Assembly: GCA_026394695.1 (NCBI GenBank)
Contig: JAPKXT010000155.1
Span: 1-7,148 of the forward strand
Source: Methanoregula sp.
GTDB taxonomy: Archaea; Halobacteriota; Methanomicrobia; Methanomicrobiales; Methanospirillaceae
Length of the DNA stretch: 7,148 bases
Direction: 5' to 3'
Shown piece by piece: positions 5,375 to 7,148 of this stretch. Under the pieces are notes generated by a model. The model made no database searches. It saw only the letters and a program-made list of their open reading frames with translations, and had not been told where the DNA came from. The position numbers were made by a program, and so were the translations under genes. Positions within the stretch are counted from its first letter, which is position 1, and each line of letters opens with the position of its first letter.

Positions 5375-6589
5375 TTATCCAAATATCTTTTTTGATTGTT
5401 CAAGTGCATCAACGGCAGGGAGCTTTTTCCCTGTCAGAAACTCTATACATGCCCCACCACCTGTAGAGATGTGGGTGAAGTCCTGTTCAATGCCAAGTTT
5501 TTCTATGACGGCAGCTGTGTGCCCTCCACCTACAACGGAGAACTCAACTTTTGAAGCCGCCTGAAGCAGTTCGTATGTCCCGGTAGCAAAATCTGCATCT
5601 TCAAAGACTCCTGCAGGGCCGTTGAAAACGACAGTCCCTGCCTTTTTAAGAATCTGAACAAGAGCGGCAACAGCGTCCATGCCAAGATCGAGCACGGGGG
5701 TGTCTTCCGGAATCCTGTCAACGGGATACTCGACACGATGGTTGTCCTGCCTGACGGCAACGGATTCCGGCATAACCACATGGTCCCGGTAAAGAGAGAG
5801 GATCTCCTTTGCCTTTTCAATCTCCGGCAGGTAATTGAGCTGGGAAATCAGCTGGGTGGAGGGCTTCCCGATATTGTAGCCGTCAGCAATCAAAAAGACA
5901 TTTGCGACAACACCAATCACCATAACCTGGTCGGCAATACCATTGGCAAGCACATGCCGGGTGACATCAATAGAGTCATCCACTTTAGTGCCGCCAAGAA
6001 CCATGCAGACCGGGCGGGGCGCACCGGAAAACACTCTTGAGAGTGTTGATACTTCTTTTTCCATAAGGAGCCCCCCCGCTGATCGCATGACAAGCGGTAA
6101 TCCCACGATGGTTGGTTGCGAGCGATGTGCGGTACCGAATGCGTCATTTACAAAAACGTCCGCCATTGAGGACAATTTTTTTACCAGATGTGTCTTTTTT
6201 GCTTCTTCTGGTTTTAGGGTCAGGTTCTCTTCTGCATTGAACCGGACATTTTCCAGCATCAGCACATCCCCGATTTTCATGGCGTGTACGGCTTCGCGTG
6301 CATGACGCCCGAAGATGCTGTCAACGTACTTGACCGGTTTTCCAAGAAGGTGCTCGAGCTTCTCTGCATGGGCTTCAAGCGTGGTGAAATCTTTTTTCCC
6401 GGGTCTGCTCTGGTGAGTGACAATCACAACGCGGCTGTCAGAAAGGGCACGGATTGTAGGAAGATGCTCCCGGAAGCGTTTGTCATCCAGAATAAGGTTA
6501 GAGGTGGGATCAATGGGGGAGTTGAGATCGAGGCGGAGAAGCACCGTTTTTCCGTTACACCCCAACTCCCTGATGGTTCCAATCTGCAT
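5375..6589 (-). CDS. pgk: Phosphoglycerate kinase (archaeal type)
   Basis: A complete 404-residue cytoplasmic enzyme that interconverts 1,3-bisphosphoglycerate + ADP and 3-phosphoglycerate + ATP; in an autotrophic methanogen it works mainly toward gluconeogenesis. Motifs in order: VLLRLDLNSP (16-25) and R38, substrate binding; THQSRPGKKDF (58-68), the archaeal form of the basic patch; NVRFNAEE (114-121); VNDAFGTAHRSQPTIVG (147-163); GGTKVDDS (199-206), where bacteria usually have GGAKVSDK; NGPAGVFE (323-330), nucleotide binding; VGGGHTAA (353-360); STGGGA (375-380). Length and motifs fit a normal two-domain PGK. The start at 6589 has AAGGCGGT upstream and lies 19 bp after the atpD stop, so the two are probably co-transcribed. 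An AT-rich stretch in that gap (ATAAATTTAAAA) resembles a TATA box but is too close to the ATG for a normal leader. Confidence 0.96.
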   Translation of the reverse strand: MQIGTIRELGCNGKTVLLRLDLNSPIDPTSNLILDDKRFREHLPTIRALSDSRVVIVTHQSRPGKKDFTTLEAHAEKLEHLLGKPVKYVDSIFGRHAREAVHAMKIGDVLMLENVRFNAEENLTLKPEEAKKTHLVKKLSSMADVFVNDAFGTAHRSQPTIVGLPLVMRSAGGLLMEKEVSTLSRVFSGAPRPVCMVLGGTKVDDSIDVTRHVLANGIADQVMVIGVVANVFLIADGYNIGKPSTQLISQLNYLPEIEKAKEILSLYRDHVVMPESVAVRQDNHRVEYPVDRIPEDTPVLDLGMDAVAALVQILKKAGTVVFNGPAGVFEDADFATGTYELLQAASKVEFSVVGGGHTAAVIEKLGIEQDFTHISTGGGACIEFLTGKKLPAVDALEQSKKIFG

Positions 6590-6608
6590 CCAGACCGCCT
6601 TTTTAAAT

Positions 6609-7148
6609 TTATGATGTGCTCCTTGCTTTGATTCTTTTCATCCGGAAGAGCTCTTCACGCTCCATTTCATCAAGGCGCATCTTGATGAAGTCCCGGGCTG
6701 CGGTAAGTTCGGGGATTACCTTGTACTCGAGGGCATTTACCCTTCTTTTTGTCTTTTCAATTTCGTCAAGCAGGCGTTTCATTGTGGTTTCGATTTCAGC
6801 GCTTTCGATGATTGATTCCACCAGCTCTTCGAACGCGGAAGCAGTCTCATCAATAACCGTTGAGGTCCCAAGAACTCCATAACCCCTGTCCACGAGGCTT
6901 TTCCTTACCTTGGATGCTTCAATCTGGGGCACGATTACTCCCATAATATTTTTGCTTTTCAAGGTAATTTCCGGAACCTCTTTTACCGAGAATGCCGCTG
7001 ATTTCACACCAATAGCACCTTCTACGGTGTTAGCAACCGCCATCATCTCGACGGCAATCTGATACTTATCCAAAAGCTCTCCCCTGCTATCCTTCGCAGT
7101 GGCAAGCACCTTGAAAAATTCAAGGATCAGTCCATCGCGCTTCATTTT
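6609..7148 (-). CDS. atpD: A-type ATP synthase subunit D, N-terminus outside the window
   Basis: The C-terminal 179 residues of the central-stalk subunit D of the archaeal A1Ao ATP synthase, the counterpart of F-type gamma. It couples rotation in the membrane ring to catalysis in the A3B3 head. The visible start KMKRDGLILEFFKVL is the normal internal region about 30 residues into the protein, so the first Met seen here (7145) is internal and the true start lies beyond the right edge. The near-C-terminal signature RRVNALEYKVIPEL followed by FIKMRLDEMEREELFRMKRIK is diagnostic. The protein is largely long charged helices, as expected for the two-helix coiled coil of the rotor shaft. Subunit D is commonly last in the archaeal atp operon; here pgk follows after 19 bp. 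Stop is TAA at 6611-6609. Confidence 0.95.
   Translation of the reverse strand, partial: KMKRDGLILEFFKVLATAKDSRGELLDKYQIAVEMMAVANTVEGAIGVKSAAFSVKEVPEITLKSKNIMGVIVPQIEASKVRKSLVDRGYGVLGTSTVIDETASAFEELVESIIESAEIETTMKRLLDEIEKTKRRVNALEYKVIPELTAARDFIKMRLDEMEREELFRMKRIKARSTS

Noticed and set aside
1..7148. Mobile element, CRISPR array, tRNA/rRNA gene or defence system
   Set aside because: No terminal repeats, spaced direct repeats, transposase or integrase motifs, or tRNA-like cloverleaf sequence were seen; the coding content is housekeeping and small redox genes.

Overview
The window looks like ordinary chromosome of a methanogenic archaeon, most likely of the Methanomicrobiales (Methanoregula/Methanosphaerula type). 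The evidence is an archaeal A-type ATP synthase subunit D, an archaeal-type phosphoglycerate kinase (THQSRPG and GGTKVDDS motifs), a DUF2769 cysteine-rich protein typical of methanogens, TATA-like promoter elements and T-tract terminators without strong stems. The genus is inferred, not proven.

Left part (1-1750). The window opens inside the 3' end of a class II lysyl-tRNA synthetase gene (+). Facing it is a two-gene redox unit on the minus strand: a 75-residue cysteine-rich DUF2769 protein (1225-998), then a flavoprotein with an N-terminal rubredoxin domain (1050-217). The two coding regions overlap by 53 bp. Divergent from this unit, across about 135 bp with TATA candidates pointing both ways and a small inverted repeat between them, is a lipid-anchored amicyanin/plastocyanin-like cupredoxin (1361-1750, +), followed by a T-tract terminator.

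Middle part (1751-4620). A 183-bp leader with a TATA box precedes a complete 857-residue MgtA-type (P3B) magnesium-translocating P-type ATPase. It ends at a symmetric T7A6 tract that can terminate transcription from both sides. No other gene is visible between the ATPase and the next operon, apart from a micro-ORF and an unassigned TATA-like element.

Right part (4621-7148, all minus strand, transcribed right to left). This reads as an operon: A-type ATP synthase subunit D (cut by the window edge), then 19 bp later phosphoglycerate kinase, then 51 bp later RlmH (23S rRNA pseudouridine methyltransferase). Last comes a candidate 37-residue membrane microprotein whose GTG start overlaps the rlmH stop as GTGA. 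The unit combines energy conservation, central carbon metabolism and ribosome modification, which are housekeeping functions.

I see no mobile element, CRISPR array, tRNA, rRNA or obvious defence system. The points most worth a second look are the GTGA-coupled microprotein, the overlapping DUF2769/rubredoxin-flavoprotein pair with its unusual cysteine cluster, and the copper-protein gene divergent from it.
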